Made by a program: the position numbers and the translations under genes. From Lactococcus protaetiae (GTDB taxonomy: Bacteria > Bacillota > Bacilli > Lactobacillales > Streptococcaceae): a stretch of 64,000 nucleotides of DNA. Position 1 is the first letter of the stretch. Each line of letters begins with the position of its first letter. This document shows, piece by piece, positions 1 through 7,670 of the stretch. Under the pieces are notes generated by a model. That model saw nothing but the letters and a program-made list of their open reading frames with translations. It did not search any database and was not told the DNA's origin. The stretch covers positions 1,178,001 through 1,242,000 of the forward strand of contig NZ_CP041356.1 of NCBI RefSeq assembly GCF_006965445.1. Reading direction: 5' to 3'.

Positions 1-240
1 GATTCTGTGCATATTACCTTGAATAAGGAAGCGATACCAGCAGAAACATTATCACCCTTTAAAACCTCTGGTGTACGGATTGGCGCTCCTGCGATTACTT
101 CGCGAGGATTCAAGGAAAATGAAGCTAGACAAGTTGCAAAATTGGTTGCGAAAGCTTTAGTCAATCACGATAATGAGGCGATTTTAGACGAAGTACGCGC
201 AGAAGTACTTGACTTGACAAATCAATTCCCTTTGTATTAA
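1..240 (+). CDS. glyA: Serine hydroxymethyltransferase, C-terminal end (partial)
   Basis: The reading frame is open from the first base of the window to TAA, so only the last 79 residues are present. The sequence [15 protein letters not shown] near the start is the conserved C-terminal-domain segment of serine hydroxymethyltransferase (GIRIGTPAVTSRGF in most members). The enzyme is cytosolic and PLP-dependent; it interconverts serine and glycine while loading one-carbon units onto tetrahydrofolate. The PLP lysine and the large domain lie upstream of the window. The next gene is a lysozyme-like membrane protein, an arrangement also known near glyA in streptococci. A clear terminator follows. 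Confidence 0.93.
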   Translation, partial: DSVHITLNKEAIPAETLSPFKTSGVRIGAPAITSRGFKENEARQVAKLVAKALVNHDNEAILDEVRAEVLDLTNQFPLY

Positions 241-329
241 AATGAAGCTAAAGTTCTCGCAATAAATGAGTTGCAATGTTGAATTTAGTCGAACGAAATT
301 TGTGATTTTATGCAGAGAAAATAGTAAAA

Positions 330-369
330 AAGCAAAGTGATGTAGAATGACTTTGCTTCATCTTTTTTT
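330..369 (+). terminator. Intrinsic terminator of glyA
   Basis: Nine-base arms AAGCAAAGT (330-338) and ACTTTGCTT (350-358) are followed by a run of T at 363-369. It lies 90 bases after the glyA stop. Confidence 0.85.
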
Positions 370-372
370 GAT

Positions 373-409
373 TTTAGCTCAAAATCTAAGATGATTTTAA
401 GCTAAAATT
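373..409. repeat. Imperfect inverted repeat after glyA
   Basis: Arms ATTTTAGCT-C-AAAATC and GATTTT-A-AGCTAAAAT can form a hairpin of about 15 bp. It lies just past the glyA terminator and lacks its own T run on the plus strand. The rest of the gap to 580 is AT-rich. A TAAAAT at 478-483 is a possible -10 box for the next gene. Confidence 0.45.
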
Positions 410-580
410 GTTATACTAACGAATATAAATTTTAATTGGAAATGACTGCTAGAAAATATTGATATGGGCTAGTAATGTAAAATGACTTTGGTGCTATTGA
501 CCAGAGTTAAATGTGAGAGGTTAGCGGTGTTCTAAAGGAACAGTTAACTTAAAGCAGTCAGAAAGACTAGGTAAGTGATA

Positions 581-1183
581 ATGTTTAAAAAATTCGTGGG
601 TTTAATGATGCTGGTACTTGTAGTACTCGCCGGTTTTTATGTTTATAGAGCACATGAAAATGTCAAGCATGTGATGAGTTATGAGAGTGCAGTGAGTAAA
701 AGTCTTGCTGCTCAAGGGTTGAGCGGTGATACGAAGTTGGCACTTGCCATTATTTATACTGAAACTAAGGGAAAATCGGCAGATGTGATGCAGTCCAGTG
801 AGAGTCTTGGAGCGAAAGCTAATGATATTTCAAATGAGAATGAAAGTATCCAACAAGGCGTTTCAAATCTTTCCAAGGTTCTAGAATATGCTTCTGAAAA
901 AAAGGTAGATGTTTGGACGGGAGTTCAGGCTTACAACTATGGTAAAGCTTATGTTGATTATATTGCGAATCATGGGGGAAAAAACACAATTGCACTATCT
1001 AAAGCTTATTCTCGTGATGTGGTTGCCCCAAGTTTAGGAAATACTACTGGTGAAACTTATTATCATATTACGCCAGATTCTTTGTGGTACAATCAAGGTA
1101 AACTTTATACAAATGGTGGAAATATTTTTTATGCTAAAGAAGTCGAGTGGAATATGTTTTTGATTAATTTATTAGACTGGTAA
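581..1183 (+). CDS. Membrane-anchored lysozyme-like protein (PvaA-type)
   Basis: About 200 residues. An N-terminal hydrophobic segment (residues about 4-22) serves as a signal anchor. A helical lysozyme-like domain follows, containing AIIYTETKG with a Glu in the position of the catalytic acid, and then the motif VQAYNYG. This layout matches the pneumococcal vaccine antigen A / lysozyme-like family, small surface muralytic or cell-wall-binding proteins found beside glyA in streptococci. A GTG lies two codons upstream at 575, but ATG 581 gives the canonical short charged N-terminus (MFKKF). The ribosome-binding site is weak (AGGTAAG). Enzymatic activity is inferred from the family only. Confidence 0.75.
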   Translation: MFKKFVGLMMLVLVVLAGFYVYRAHENVKHVMSYESAVSKSLAAQGLSGDTKLALAIIYTETKGKSADVMQSSESLGAKANDISNENESIQQGVSNLSKVLEYASEKKVDVWTGVQAYNYGKAYVDYIANHGGKNTIALSKAYSRDVVAPSLGNTTGETYYHITPDSLWYNQGKLYTNGGNIFYAKEVEWNMFLINLLDW

Positions 1184-1216
1184 ACAATGGTAGTTTGAGT
1201 TATCGTTGTTTAAAAT

Positions 1217-1252
1217 TAAAAAAACAAGAAAATAAGTTTTCTTGGTTTTTTG
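1217..1252. terminator. Bidirectional terminator between convergent genes
   Basis: An A-rich arm ending CAAGAAAA and its near-complement TTTTCTTGG are flanked by A and T runs. It sits between the plus-strand lysozyme-like gene and the minus-strand acylphosphatase gene, so it can serve both. Confidence 0.75.
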
Positions 1253-1272
1253 ATTTGAGTTGAAGAAATAAA

Positions 1273-1566
1273 CTAATATTTGATATTAAAATCTGTAAAA
1301 TCTTCAAAGTGAGTTGGGGTAGCATCAACGTAGCTTACTTTTGCAAACATCGGAAGTTTACGTTTACCTGATTTTTCTCCTCGGATAATCGAGATGAACT
1401 GGTCAAGATTTTCCCGTTGATTTGACTGTGCATAGATACCTACGGTACCGTCATCATTATTCCACACTCGCCCTAAAATATCTAACTCGCGTGCTATCAT
1501 GATGACAAAATACCGAAAACCAACACCTTGGACGCGTCCAGAAACAACCACTTTTATTTTGAACAT
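1273..1566 (-). CDS. acyP: Acylphosphatase
   Basis: A 97-residue protein covering the whole acylphosphatase fold. It shows the phosphate-binding loop SGRVQGVGFRYF with the catalytic Arg, and VWNNDDGTVGIYAQ with the catalytic Asn. The enzyme hydrolyses the carboxyl-phosphate bond of acyl phosphates in the cytosol. The start is fixed by a strong Shine-Dalgarno AGGAGG (complement of 1573-1578) seven bases upstream. It is transcribed divergently from the trmH-like gene and convergently with the lysozyme-like gene. The acyP/trmH neighbourhood is common in lactococci and streptococci. Confidence 0.93.
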   Translation of the reverse strand: MFKIKVVVSGRVQGVGFRYFVIMIARELDILGRVWNNDDGTVGIYAQSNQRENLDQFISIIRGEKSGKRKLPMFAKVSYVDATPTHFEDFTDFNIKY

Positions 1567-1610
1567 TTGGAAACCTCCTGTAAACGTTATCGTATTAAAA
1601 TCTTGACTTC

Positions 1611-1616
1611 ATTATA
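1611..1616 (-). promoter_or_regulatory. -10 box for acyP
   Basis: TATAAT on the minus strand, 45 bases upstream of the acyP ATG. No convincing -35 was seen. Confidence 0.5.
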
Positions 1617-1837
1617 TCATACTTGAAGCAATCTCTAAAAGTTCAAATTCTTTCTCTGCTGGCTATCCGAAAAATTCGGAAGTTCAAATCGTGATTCGTA
1701 CAAAGCTTATTGCGCCGCTGCCAAATTTTCTAGAATTTCAAAAACTCATCTCAAATCTGAAAATAGCGGTACTTCCAGCTTATCTTGAAGTGATAATGAG
1801 AGAGGTGAAAAAATGATCAGCACTTTTTATAAAAATT

Positions 1838-1855
1838 TGTTAAAATGAATGAATG
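1838..1855 (+). promoter_or_regulatory. Extended -10 promoter, leaderless start of trmH-like gene
   Basis: TGTTAAAAT (1838-1846) is an extended -10 box. Exactly six bases separate it from ATG at 1853, so transcription should begin at the A of the start codon. No Shine-Dalgarno sequence is present. Confidence 0.6.
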
Positions 1856-2656
1856 GAAATCATCACGTCAAAAGATAATAAAAAAGTAAAAGAAGCACGT
1901 AAGTTGCTGACAAAAAAATATCGAAAAAATTCATACTTAATTGAAGGTTTTCATCTGCTTGAAGAAGCTGTAAAAGCTGGAAGTGAGATTTTACAGGTGT
2001 TTGTAGAAGAAGAAAAATTTGATAAACTTCCATCGGCACTGCGATTCGACTTGCGACTTCAGTCGCTTAGCGAGAATGGACAGCGAAACGAAGTGGAGAT
2101 GACAGAAAAGCTATCAGTAAATATGGTGTCAAGAGAAGTTTTGAAATCACTTGCGGATAGTGACAGTCCACAAGGTATTATTGCCGAAGTTAAAAAATAT
2201 GAAGCAGAGATTGACTTTTCAGGATCAAAATATTTAGTATTAGAGAATGTTCAGGATCCTGGAAATGTTGGAACGATGATACGAACAGCAGATGCTGCGG
2301 GGTTTTCGGGTGTTATCCTTTTAGGAAATACTGCAGACATTTACAGTTCAAAAGTGATGCGCTCGATGCAAGGTTCAAACTTTCATTTGCCTGTGATACA
2401 GATGGAGTCTGGCTTACTATTTGGACAGTTAAAAAAAGCAGGTTTGTCAGTACTGACAACGACTTTGTCAGCAAATTCTGTGTCTTATCAGTCTGTCAAA
2501 GCTCATCGGTTTGCCTTAGTCATGGGAAATGAAGGGGCAGGTGTGTCAGAGGAGGCAGTGAATCAAGCGGATATTCTTGTGCATATTGATATGCCAGGTC
2601 AGGCTGAATCGCTTAATGTCGCTGTTGCCGCAGGAATTTTGATGTTTAGCTTGTAA
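1853..2656 (+). CDS. TrmH/SpoU-family RNA 2'-O-methyltransferase
   Basis: 267 residues. The N-terminal substrate-binding domain (residues 1-60, starting ITSKDNKKVKEARKL) is followed by the SpoU methyltransferase fold. The knotted SAM-binding motifs are visible: ENVQDPGNVGTMIRTADAAG, then VMGNEGAGVS, then MPGQAESLNVAVAAGI. The family methylates ribose 2'-OH in rRNA or tRNA; the exact target cannot be read. The gene is unusual in two ways. It seems to be translated from a leaderless mRNA, and residues 64-83 (RFDLRLQSLSENGQRNEVEM) are encoded by a 60-nt copy of the intergenic repeat module inserted in frame in the linker between the domains. Confidence 0.9.
   Translation: MEIITSKDNKKVKEARKLLTKKYRKNSYLIEGFHLLEEAVKAGSEILQVFVEEEKFDKLPSALRFDLRLQSLSENGQRNEVEMTEKLSVNMVSREVLKSLADSDSPQGIIAEVKKYEAEIDFSGSKYLVLENVQDPGNVGTMIRTADAAGFSGVILLGNTADIYSSKVMRSMQGSNFHLPVIQMESGLLFGQLKKAGLSVLTTTLSANSVSYQSVKAHRFALVMGNEGAGVSEEAVNQADILVHIDMPGQAESLNVAVAAGILMFSL
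2041..2100 (-). repeat. 60-nt repeat module inserted in frame in the trmH-like gene
   Basis: These 60 bases align, in reverse complement, with the modules at 52976-53035 and 50497-50546. Both read ATCTCC..CGCTGTCCA..CTCGCTAAG-hairpin-CAAGTCGA. The central hairpin is GCGACTTCAGTCGC. Removing the 60 bases joins CACT to GACAG, restoring the CTGACAG heptamer and an SALTE peptide in the same frame. Confidence 0.85.
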
Positions 2657-2672
2657 AAATCATGGAGAAAAA

Positions 2673-2997
2673 GTGAAACTTTACGCTATGAAAATTGACT
2701 GACCAATCAGCTACAATCATCATGGTACGATTTATCCTGTAAATTACGGTTACATGCCTGAACTTATCTCTGGTAACAGTGAGGAGCAAAATGTTTGTAT
2801 TCTGTCAGCACTGACAGAAAATCAAAAATCAATGACAGAATTTGACTTGCAAGTTGATTGCTGTCATTCATCGAAAAAACGATGCCTGCGATAAATGGGT
2901 CATGACGAGTGAATATGAAACATTTACAAAAGAAGAAATTTTCGCTCAAACTTACTTTATGGAGCAATATTTCGACAGCGAAATCGAATTATTGTGA
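2673..2997 (+). pseudogene. Broken type I inorganic pyrophosphatase-like gene
   Basis: A GTG start with GGAG five bases upstream opens a frame reading KLYAMKID, then TGA at 2700-2702. The frame continues PISYNHHGTIYPVNYGYMPE and on to VCILSALTENQ. From about 2852 the homology moves to another frame (IAVIHRKNDACDKWVMTSEY through YFDSEIELL) and stops at 2997. The VNYGYMP and HRKNDACDKWV segments resemble small pyrophosphatase-like proteins of Firmicutes of about 107 residues. One nonsense codon plus one extra base explain the damage; removing that base gives 108 codons. Unlike the other frameshifts in the window, these lesions are not missing G or C bases, so real decay is likely. Confidence 0.7.
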
Positions 2998-2999
2998 GA

Positions 3000-3036
3000 C
3001 AAAAAAATTCTGTCAGTATACTGACAGAATTTTTAA
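3000..3036. terminator. Bidirectional terminator built on a CTGTCAG palindrome
   Basis: A perfect 24-bp palindrome (3007-3030, centre CAGTATACTG) is flanked by an A run on the left and a T run on the right. It separates the broken pyrophosphatase-like gene from minus-strand flavodoxin. Confidence 0.85.
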
Positions 3037-3042
3037 ATCAAT

Positions 3043-3489
3043 TTACAAGTCAAAATGTGAACTTAAAGTTTCAGCAAATGCTTCAAGATTGGTTTCATCA
3101 TCATCCTCAGGTGATAAGTCAACACGGACAAGTTCAGCACCTTTTGTTGCACCAGTTTTTTCAAATTGTGCTTCAAACATGTCAACGCAGATACAAAAAT
3201 CATCATAAAATGTATCGCCAGAACCAAAGCAGCCATAGATTTTTCCAGATAAATCAACATCTGCTAATTCTTCATAAAAGTCCACGATTTCATCAGGGAG
3301 TTCGCCGTCTCCATAAGTATAAGTTCCAACAATACAAAGGTCGGCATCAGCCATATCTTCTGCATCTACAGAAGTACATTCATCAAGCTCAACTTCCCAT
3401 CCTAACTCTTCGAGTTTATCTGCTACAATATCAGCACAGGCTTCTGTATTTCCTGTCATACTTGCATAAACAATTTTTGCTAAAGGCAT
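3043..3489 (-). CDS. Flavodoxin
   Basis: 148 residues, usual short-chain flavodoxin length. The FMN phosphate-binding loop YASMTGNTEACA lies near the N-terminus. The two flavin-flanking loops are TYTYGDGELP and FGSGDTFYDDF. The protein is very acidic, as expected of a one-electron carrier. Flavodoxin passes electrons in the cytosol to reductive enzymes such as radical-SAM activases and IspG/IspH-type partners; which partner applies here is not visible. ATG 3489 is preferred over an upstream in-frame ATG at 3525 because AAGGAGAAG lies just before it. Confidence 0.9.
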   Translation of the reverse strand: MPLAKIVYASMTGNTEACADIVADKLEELGWEVELDECTSVDAEDMADADLCIVGTYTYGDGELPDEIVDFYEELADVDLSGKIYGCFGSGDTFYDDFCICVDMFEAQFEKTGATKGAELVRVDLSPEDDDETNLEAFAETLSSHFDL

Positions 3490-3598
3490 TTTATATCTTC
3501 TCCTTATAAGTGTGAAATGAATCAAAGCATTTAATGCTGTTCCATCAAATACATCCGAATCTAATTATTTTTTTAATAATCTTCACCACTATTATACC

Positions 3599-3905
3599 AA
3601 GATGTGAGCAACACCGTCAAGAAGCGTAGAGAGATAGGGAAATGTGGTTGCCTTTTGCTCTTGGAGCTTCAGCTCCTAAGCAAACGGACAGCGTAGCGAC
3701 AAGGTCGCGTAGATCTGCTCAAAGAGCAGGTTCCAGTTGCCACTTCGACTCATCGCTTTGCCTTTTGCTCTTGCTGCTTTAGCAGCTAAGCAAACGGACA
3801 GCGGAGCAACGAAGTTGCGTAGATCGTTCGCAGAACGGCGTGCGAAGTACGTAGCGATGTAGCGAGAATGGACAGCGGAGCTATCTTCTCTCATAGCTTC
3901 TGGTG
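3599..3905. repeat. Mosaic hairpin repeat cluster between flavodoxin and the MFS gene
   Basis: It begins with AAGATGTGAGCAACACCGTC, shared in modified form with 9888-9942. It then contains at least two copies of the module GCCTTTTGCTCTT-hairpin-TAAGCAAACGGACAGCG, at about 3651-3700 and 3760-3820. The hairpins differ but pair: GGAGCTTCAGCTCC in one copy and GCTGCTTTAGCAGC in the other. A third unit ends GAATGGACAGCGGAGCTATC near 3890. No protein is encoded. Confidence 0.75.
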
Positions 3906-3952
3906 TTGTGAACTCAATTATAGCAAAATTTATATAAAATCAATATTGTAAA

Positions 3953-5452
3953 CTATCCTTTAGCTTTTGATTTAGCACTTGATAAGAAGAGAGCAGGGAT
4001 TGCAATAGCCACAAGGACGATACAACTTACCAAAAATCCCATTTGGTAACCGTTCAGGGTAACGGCTGTTTCAACAGATTTTTTAGCCGTAGCGATGACG
4101 CTTGGTGTTAAAGTCGTATGCATAGCGGCCAATTGATGAAGTTTTGTCGTCATATGTCCAGCAATCTCTGAAGTCACGACAGCTGTTACGACAGCTGAAA
4201 TCACTGCTGAGCCAAAGCTAGAACCCACATTTTGAATAATCCGTTGACCGACAGAAGCACCAGCGATATCTTTTTTATCCAGTCCGATGAAAATATCCGT
4301 CATCATTGGCATTTGTAAACCGCCAATCCCAATCCCACGGACAAAGAGAACCACACCAAGCCAAATCAAACTTGTGTTTTCATGAACAAAGATAAAGGGT
4401 GCAGTACCGAGTAACGAAATCAAGAGACTGACTAAAACAACAGGACGTGCACCAATTCGGTCGATTAATTTGCCAATCGTAGGACGCGCAATGAACATCC
4501 CAACTCCTTGTGGAATGAGCATAAGTGCAGCATCAATTGCTGTAAAGCCTTTTGTATTTTGAAAGAACAGTGGAAGTAGAAGCATAGGGCCATTTGAAGC
4601 AATCCCAGCAAGGAAAATGCCGACATTGGCAGCCGTAAAGTTGCGGACTTTGAAGAAACGTAGAGGTAGCACTGTTTCATCATGCCGCAGATAATTGTAA
4701 ATCGCATAGATAACAAGACAAGCCACACCAATGCTGCAAGAAATCAACATTTGATCGTTAAAGAAATTTTTTGCATTCTCAGAGCCTTTCATAATTCCAT
4801 AAATCAGACCAATTGAGCCACCAGCAAGAAGAATTGTACCAAACCAATCCAGTTTACTTTCAGGATTCATCGGTTTAAAGTCTTGCAAGAAGAAAATGTT
4901 GAGCAACACAGCAATGATACAAACAGGAACATTAACATAGAAAAGCCAGTGCCAATTTGCATCTTGCACGATGAAGCCGCCAAGAACTGGACCGATGATA
5001 GGACCAAGAATGATTGGCGTCGAAATAATAGCAACTAACTCACCAAATCGTCCTTTTGGTGCGACACCCATGAGCAAAGTTGTCATGAGCAGTGTGATGA
5101 AACCGGCCGAGAGACCTTGCACCGCACGGAAAGCAATGAAGCTCTCAATGTTCCAAGCTTGTCCAGAAAGAAAACTGAAGGCGCCAAAAGCGATGACTGA
5201 CCATTGTAATACTTTTTTACCATTAAAATGATTGACCATGTAGCCACAGACTGGTACAGCAACGGCAAGCGCGAGGACATAACCTGTAATCGCCCACTGA
5301 ATCATGTTAAGCGAAGTATTAAGGTCAGTTTGTAGCTTATTGATAGCGATATTAACCATTGTTGAATCAAGCATGGGAGCAAGTGCACCAATCACAAGAA
5401 CCCATGCAGTACGCGTGACTTCTTTTGGCAATTTATCTTTTTTATCTGCCAT
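3953..5452 (-). CDS. MFS drug-type exporter, DHA2 family (14 TM)
   Basis: About 499 residues with 14 hydrophobic segments. It opens RTAWVLVIGALAPMLDSTMV, the motif typical of the EmrB/QacA (DHA2) drug:proton antiporters. It also shows the loop 2-3 basic motif (NHFNGKKVLQW) and the antiporter motif C region (GPIIGPVLGGFIV). Such proteins export hydrophobic cations or other toxic compounds across the cytoplasmic membrane. ATG 5452 is preferred to ATG 5467 because GGAG lies nine bases before it, inside the longer version. A TetR gene is transcribed divergently with operator-like repeats between the two, so local repression is very likely. The substrate is unknown. Confidence 0.88.
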   Translation of the reverse strand: MADKKDKLPKEVTRTAWVLVIGALAPMLDSTMVNIAINKLQTDLNTSLNMIQWAITGYVLALAVAVPVCGYMVNHFNGKKVLQWSVIAFGAFSFLSGQAWNIESFIAFRAVQGLSAGFITLLMTTLLMGVAPKGRFGELVAIISTPIILGPIIGPVLGGFIVQDANWHWLFYVNVPVCIIAVLLNIFFLQDFKPMNPESKLDWFGTILLAGGSIGLIYGIMKGSENAKNFFNDQMLISCSIGVACLVIYAIYNYLRHDETVLPLRFFKVRNFTAANVGIFLAGIASNGPMLLLPLFFQNTKGFTAIDAALMLIPQGVGMFIARPTIGKLIDRIGARPVVLVSLLISLLGTAPFIFVHENTSLIWLGVVLFVRGIGIGGLQMPMMTDIFIGLDKKDIAGASVGQRIIQNVGSSFGSAVISAVVTAVVTSEIAGHMTTKLHQLAAMHTTLTPSVIATAKKSVETAVTLNGYQMGFLVSCIVLVAIAIPALFLSSAKSKAKG

Positions 5453-5475
5453 TTTTAAAATCTCCATTTATTTTT

Positions 5476-5623
5476 AGATACAAGATGTATCTTTTGTTTA
5501 CAAGTGATATTATAAACCTCTAAAATAACTTTGTCAAGATTTAAGTACAAAACGTATCTAATTTTTATTTTGAAAAAAAGATATTTATAAGATATAATAT
5601 TAAATAAGGTACAAAATGTATGA
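5476..5623. promoter_or_regulatory. Divergent promoter region with three TetR operator-like repeats
   Basis: Three inverted repeats share one layout of seven bases, three bases, seven bases. They are AGATACA-AGA-TGTATCT (5476-5492), AAGTACA-AAA-CGTATCT (5543-5559) and AGGTACA-AAA-TGTATGA (5607-5623). The plus-strand -10 TATAAT for tetR is at 5593-5598, just before the third site. The first site overlaps the MFS leader. The pattern fits autoregulation plus repression of the exporter. Confidence 0.7.
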
Positions 5624-5637
5624 ATAGGAGTAGGATG

Positions 5638-6231
5638 ATGGTTCAAAGAAGAAGAGGTGATGAGCTTAAAAATGCAATTTTTGAAGCAACAGTAGAGATA
5701 CTTGAAAATAAAGGATTTGAGGAAGTAACTTTTCAAAATGTTGCGCGTAAAGCACATACAACGAGAAGTGTACTTTATCGTTATTTTGAAGACACTTTTC
5801 AGTTGATTTATCAAGCGGCGCGTTATCATGTTGAACGAGATGAACGTTATGAAGGTTCAGTTATTGAGCAGGTTTTTAACACGGGTGCTTTGCGTTCGGA
5901 TCTGCTTGCCATGCTGAGTTTTATGCGAGATAATTCTACCCGCTTTCCTAAAAATTTTTTGCCTTATATCTTCTTTGAACAGGCTCAGGGTAAAAATTTT
6001 TTTGAAGGTACAGTCGGAGATATTACAGAAAATAACCTCATCATTATTGAGCGCATATTAGCGCGGGCACAAGAGCGTGGAGAAGCGCGTGAAGATATTA
6101 AGCAGGAAGCCAAACTGATTTCCTTTAAGTTATCGCGTTATAATATCATGCTGACGGGAAAAGCGATGAATGATGCACAAATCACGGAACTTGTTGATGA
6201 TGTTCTCATCCCTCTCTATATGAAAAACTAA
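5638..6231 (+). CDS. TetR/AcrR-family transcriptional regulator
   Basis: About 197 residues. The N-terminal TetR helix-turn-helix is clear (residues about 10-55: GDELKNAIFEATVEILENKG, then FQNVARKAHTTRSVLYRYF). A divergent all-helical C-terminal ligand domain follows. The start is placed at ATG 5638, seven bases after AGGAG (5626-5630); ATG 5620 and 5635 are too far from or too near that site. It is divergent to the DHA2 exporter, with three operator-like repeats in the shared 148-bp region, so it probably represses the exporter and itself until an unknown ligand binds. Confidence 0.9.
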   Translation: MVQRRRGDELKNAIFEATVEILENKGFEEVTFQNVARKAHTTRSVLYRYFEDTFQLIYQAARYHVERDERYEGSVIEQVFNTGALRSDLLAMLSFMRDNSTRFPKNFLPYIFFEQAQGKNFFEGTVGDITENNLIIIERILARAQERGEAREDIKQEAKLISFKLSRYNIMLTGKAMNDAQITELVDDVLIPLYMKN

Positions 6232-6300
6232 CGATTAAGTCGCATTTTATGGTAAAATAGAGTGTATTTAGCATTCGAATGATTTTGAAAAGGTTCATGA

Positions 6301-6366
6301 TTGTTAGAGGAAGTTCTTGTAGATAAAGCTGATAAATACTATCTTCACAAGAATTCAAAACCCTAA
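6301..6366 (+). CDS. Possible 21-residue peptide or gene remnant
   Basis: TTG at 6301 is preceded by AAAAGG with seven-base spacing, and an extended -10 box TGGTAAAAT lies at 6250-6258. The frame reads LLEEVLVDKADKYYLHKNSKP and stops. It could be a short real gene or the 5' scrap of a lost gene whose tail was replaced by the repeat element starting at 6390. No family is recognised. Confidence 0.2.
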   Translation: MLEEVLVDKADKYYLHKNSKP

Positions 6367-6389
6367 GTAAATGAAAATTTATCCTCTAA

Positions 6390-6504
6390 TGAAGTATGGA
6401 TTACTTCAAAACATGAAGTCAAGACTTATTCAGTGGGAGTTTCGTAAAAAATGTTTATCGCGTAGCCCGAAGGGCGGAGATAGCACGCACTTACTTCGAT
6501 AAAA
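6390..6504 (+). repeat. Short mosaic repeat element upstream of mapA
   Basis: An inverted TGAAGT..ACTTCA (6390-6407) precedes the standard 5' end ATGAAGTCAAGACTTATTCA at 6413. A hairpin unit GTAGCCCGAAGGGCGGAGAT follows, and the element ends with GCACGCACTTACTTCGATAAA at 6484-6504. It is one of the shorter copies of the family, about 92 bases from end to end. Confidence 0.8.
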
Positions 6505-6672
6505 CTTAAACCACTGAGTTCGGTGCACTAAAAGCTGGACAATGAGATAAATTGAAAAAGCATCCAATTTCTTATCTCTGCCTTTTGTGGCTCTGCTGTT
6601 GGTGTTAAAGCGCCAAGTTGAGTAGCAAATCATTAAGTTTTTGTAAAAGCACCACTCACATCTTAAATAAAA
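6505..6672 (+). repeat. AGATGTGAG-type repeat (class C), partial
   Basis: This stretch contains ACTGAGTTCGGTGCACTAAA and ends CACTCACATCTTAAATAA. Both words recur around 13895-13920, 14150-14175 and 35717-35740 in this window. It lies directly before the mapA ribosome-binding site. No coding sequence is seen. Confidence 0.45.
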
Positions 6673-6684
6673 AGGAAAGTAAAA

Positions 6685-7539
6685 TTGATTACATTAAAAT
6701 CACAACGTGAAATCGAGCAAATGGCACGCAGTAGCAAAATTTTGGCGGATATCCATATTGGCCTCCGTGAAATCATCAAACCTGGTATTGATATGTGGGA
6801 AATAGAAGCCTACGTCCGCAAAGTTTGTAAAGAAAAAAATGTCTTACCCTTACAAATTGGTGTAGATGAAGGAAATTATAATCCCTTTCCTTATGCCACT
6901 TGTTGCTGTTTAAATGACGAAGTTGCCCATGCTTTCCCACGCCATATCATCCTCAAAGAAGGAGATTTAATCAAAGTAGATATGGTACTTGGGCTGGTTG
7001 AAGATGGTTCCGTTGATGTATCGAAGCTTGATTTTGACGATGCGGAGTCTATGGTTAAATATCAAGAAGAATTCCGCGGTGGGGTAGCAGATTCTTGCTG
7101 GGCCTATGCTGTCGGTAATGTTTCTGATGAAGTGAAAAATCTCATGGATGTCACGAGAGAATGTTTGTATTTAGGGATTGAGCAAGCTAAGGTTGGTAAC
7201 CGTATTGGTGATATTGGTGCAGTGATACAAGAATATGCAGAAAGCCGTGGCTATGGTGTTGTGCGTGATTTAGTTGGTCATGGTGTTGGTCCTACAATGC
7301 ATGAAGAACCAATGGTGCCACACTATGGCAGAGCTGGACGTGGACTTCGACTGCGTGAAGGTATGGTTTTGACGATTGAACCAATGATTAATACGGGCGG
7401 TTGGGAGATTGACCACGACGGAGAACGAGGTTATGTTACCTTCGATGGTAGCTTATCTTGCCAGTATGAACATCAGTTTGTCATTACAAAAGATGGACCA
7501 GTGATTCTGACTAGTCAGGGAGAAGAAAGAACATATTGA
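6685..7539 (+). CDS. map: Type I methionine aminopeptidase
   Basis: 284 residues with the pita-bread fold signature. The order is PFPYATCCCLNDEVAHAFP, the metal-ligand segment IKVDMVLGLVEDGSVDV, GHGVGPTMHEEP, and IEPMINTGG, ending with a conserved H in YEHQF. The enzyme removes the initiator methionine from nascent cytosolic proteins and binds two divalent metals. A segment between the two metal-binding Asp regions (residues about 112-140) is longer than in E. coli Map, as in streptococcal and lactococcal enzymes. The start is TTG with AAAGGAAAG 5-6 bases upstream. A YihY-family gene follows, as in streptococci. Confidence 0.9.
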   Translation: MITLKSQREIEQMARSSKILADIHIGLREIIKPGIDMWEIEAYVRKVCKEKNVLPLQIGVDEGNYNPFPYATCCCLNDEVAHAFPRHIILKEGDLIKVDMVLGLVEDGSVDVSKLDFDDAESMVKYQEEFRGGVADSCWAYAVGNVSDEVKNLMDVTRECLYLGIEQAKVGNRIGDIGAVIQEYAESRGYGVVRDLVGHGVGPTMHEEPMVPHYGRAGRGLRLREGMVLTIEPMINTGGWEIDHDGERGYVTFDGSLSCQYEHQFVITKDGPVILTSQGEERTY

Positions 7540-7670
7540 TTTTATTGAGTTGTTTATAAGAAAGTTTATCTAAAAAAGAGAAATAACATCTGCGCAAGCA
7601 CAGAACTACATTTCCCTATTTTTTACGGCTTTGACTTGAGGGTCACGAACATCTTGAATGAAAGGAAAAA

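Noticed and set aside
1690-1815. 42-codon GTG frame between acyP and trmH
   Set aside because: No ribosome-binding site and no recognisable protein; could not be supported.
2909-3509. Plus-strand open frames over the flavodoxin gene
   Set aside because: Antisense shadows of flavodoxin, with His/Gln- and Ser-rich composition and no ribosome-binding site.
3676-3894. 72-residue minus-strand open frame
   Set aside because: Lies wholly inside the hairpin repeat, has no ribosome-binding site and its residues simply translate the GACAGCG/GCTAAGC modules.
6430-6633. 67-residue minus-strand open frame
   Set aside because: Made of repeat sequence plus AT-rich spacer; no start signal.
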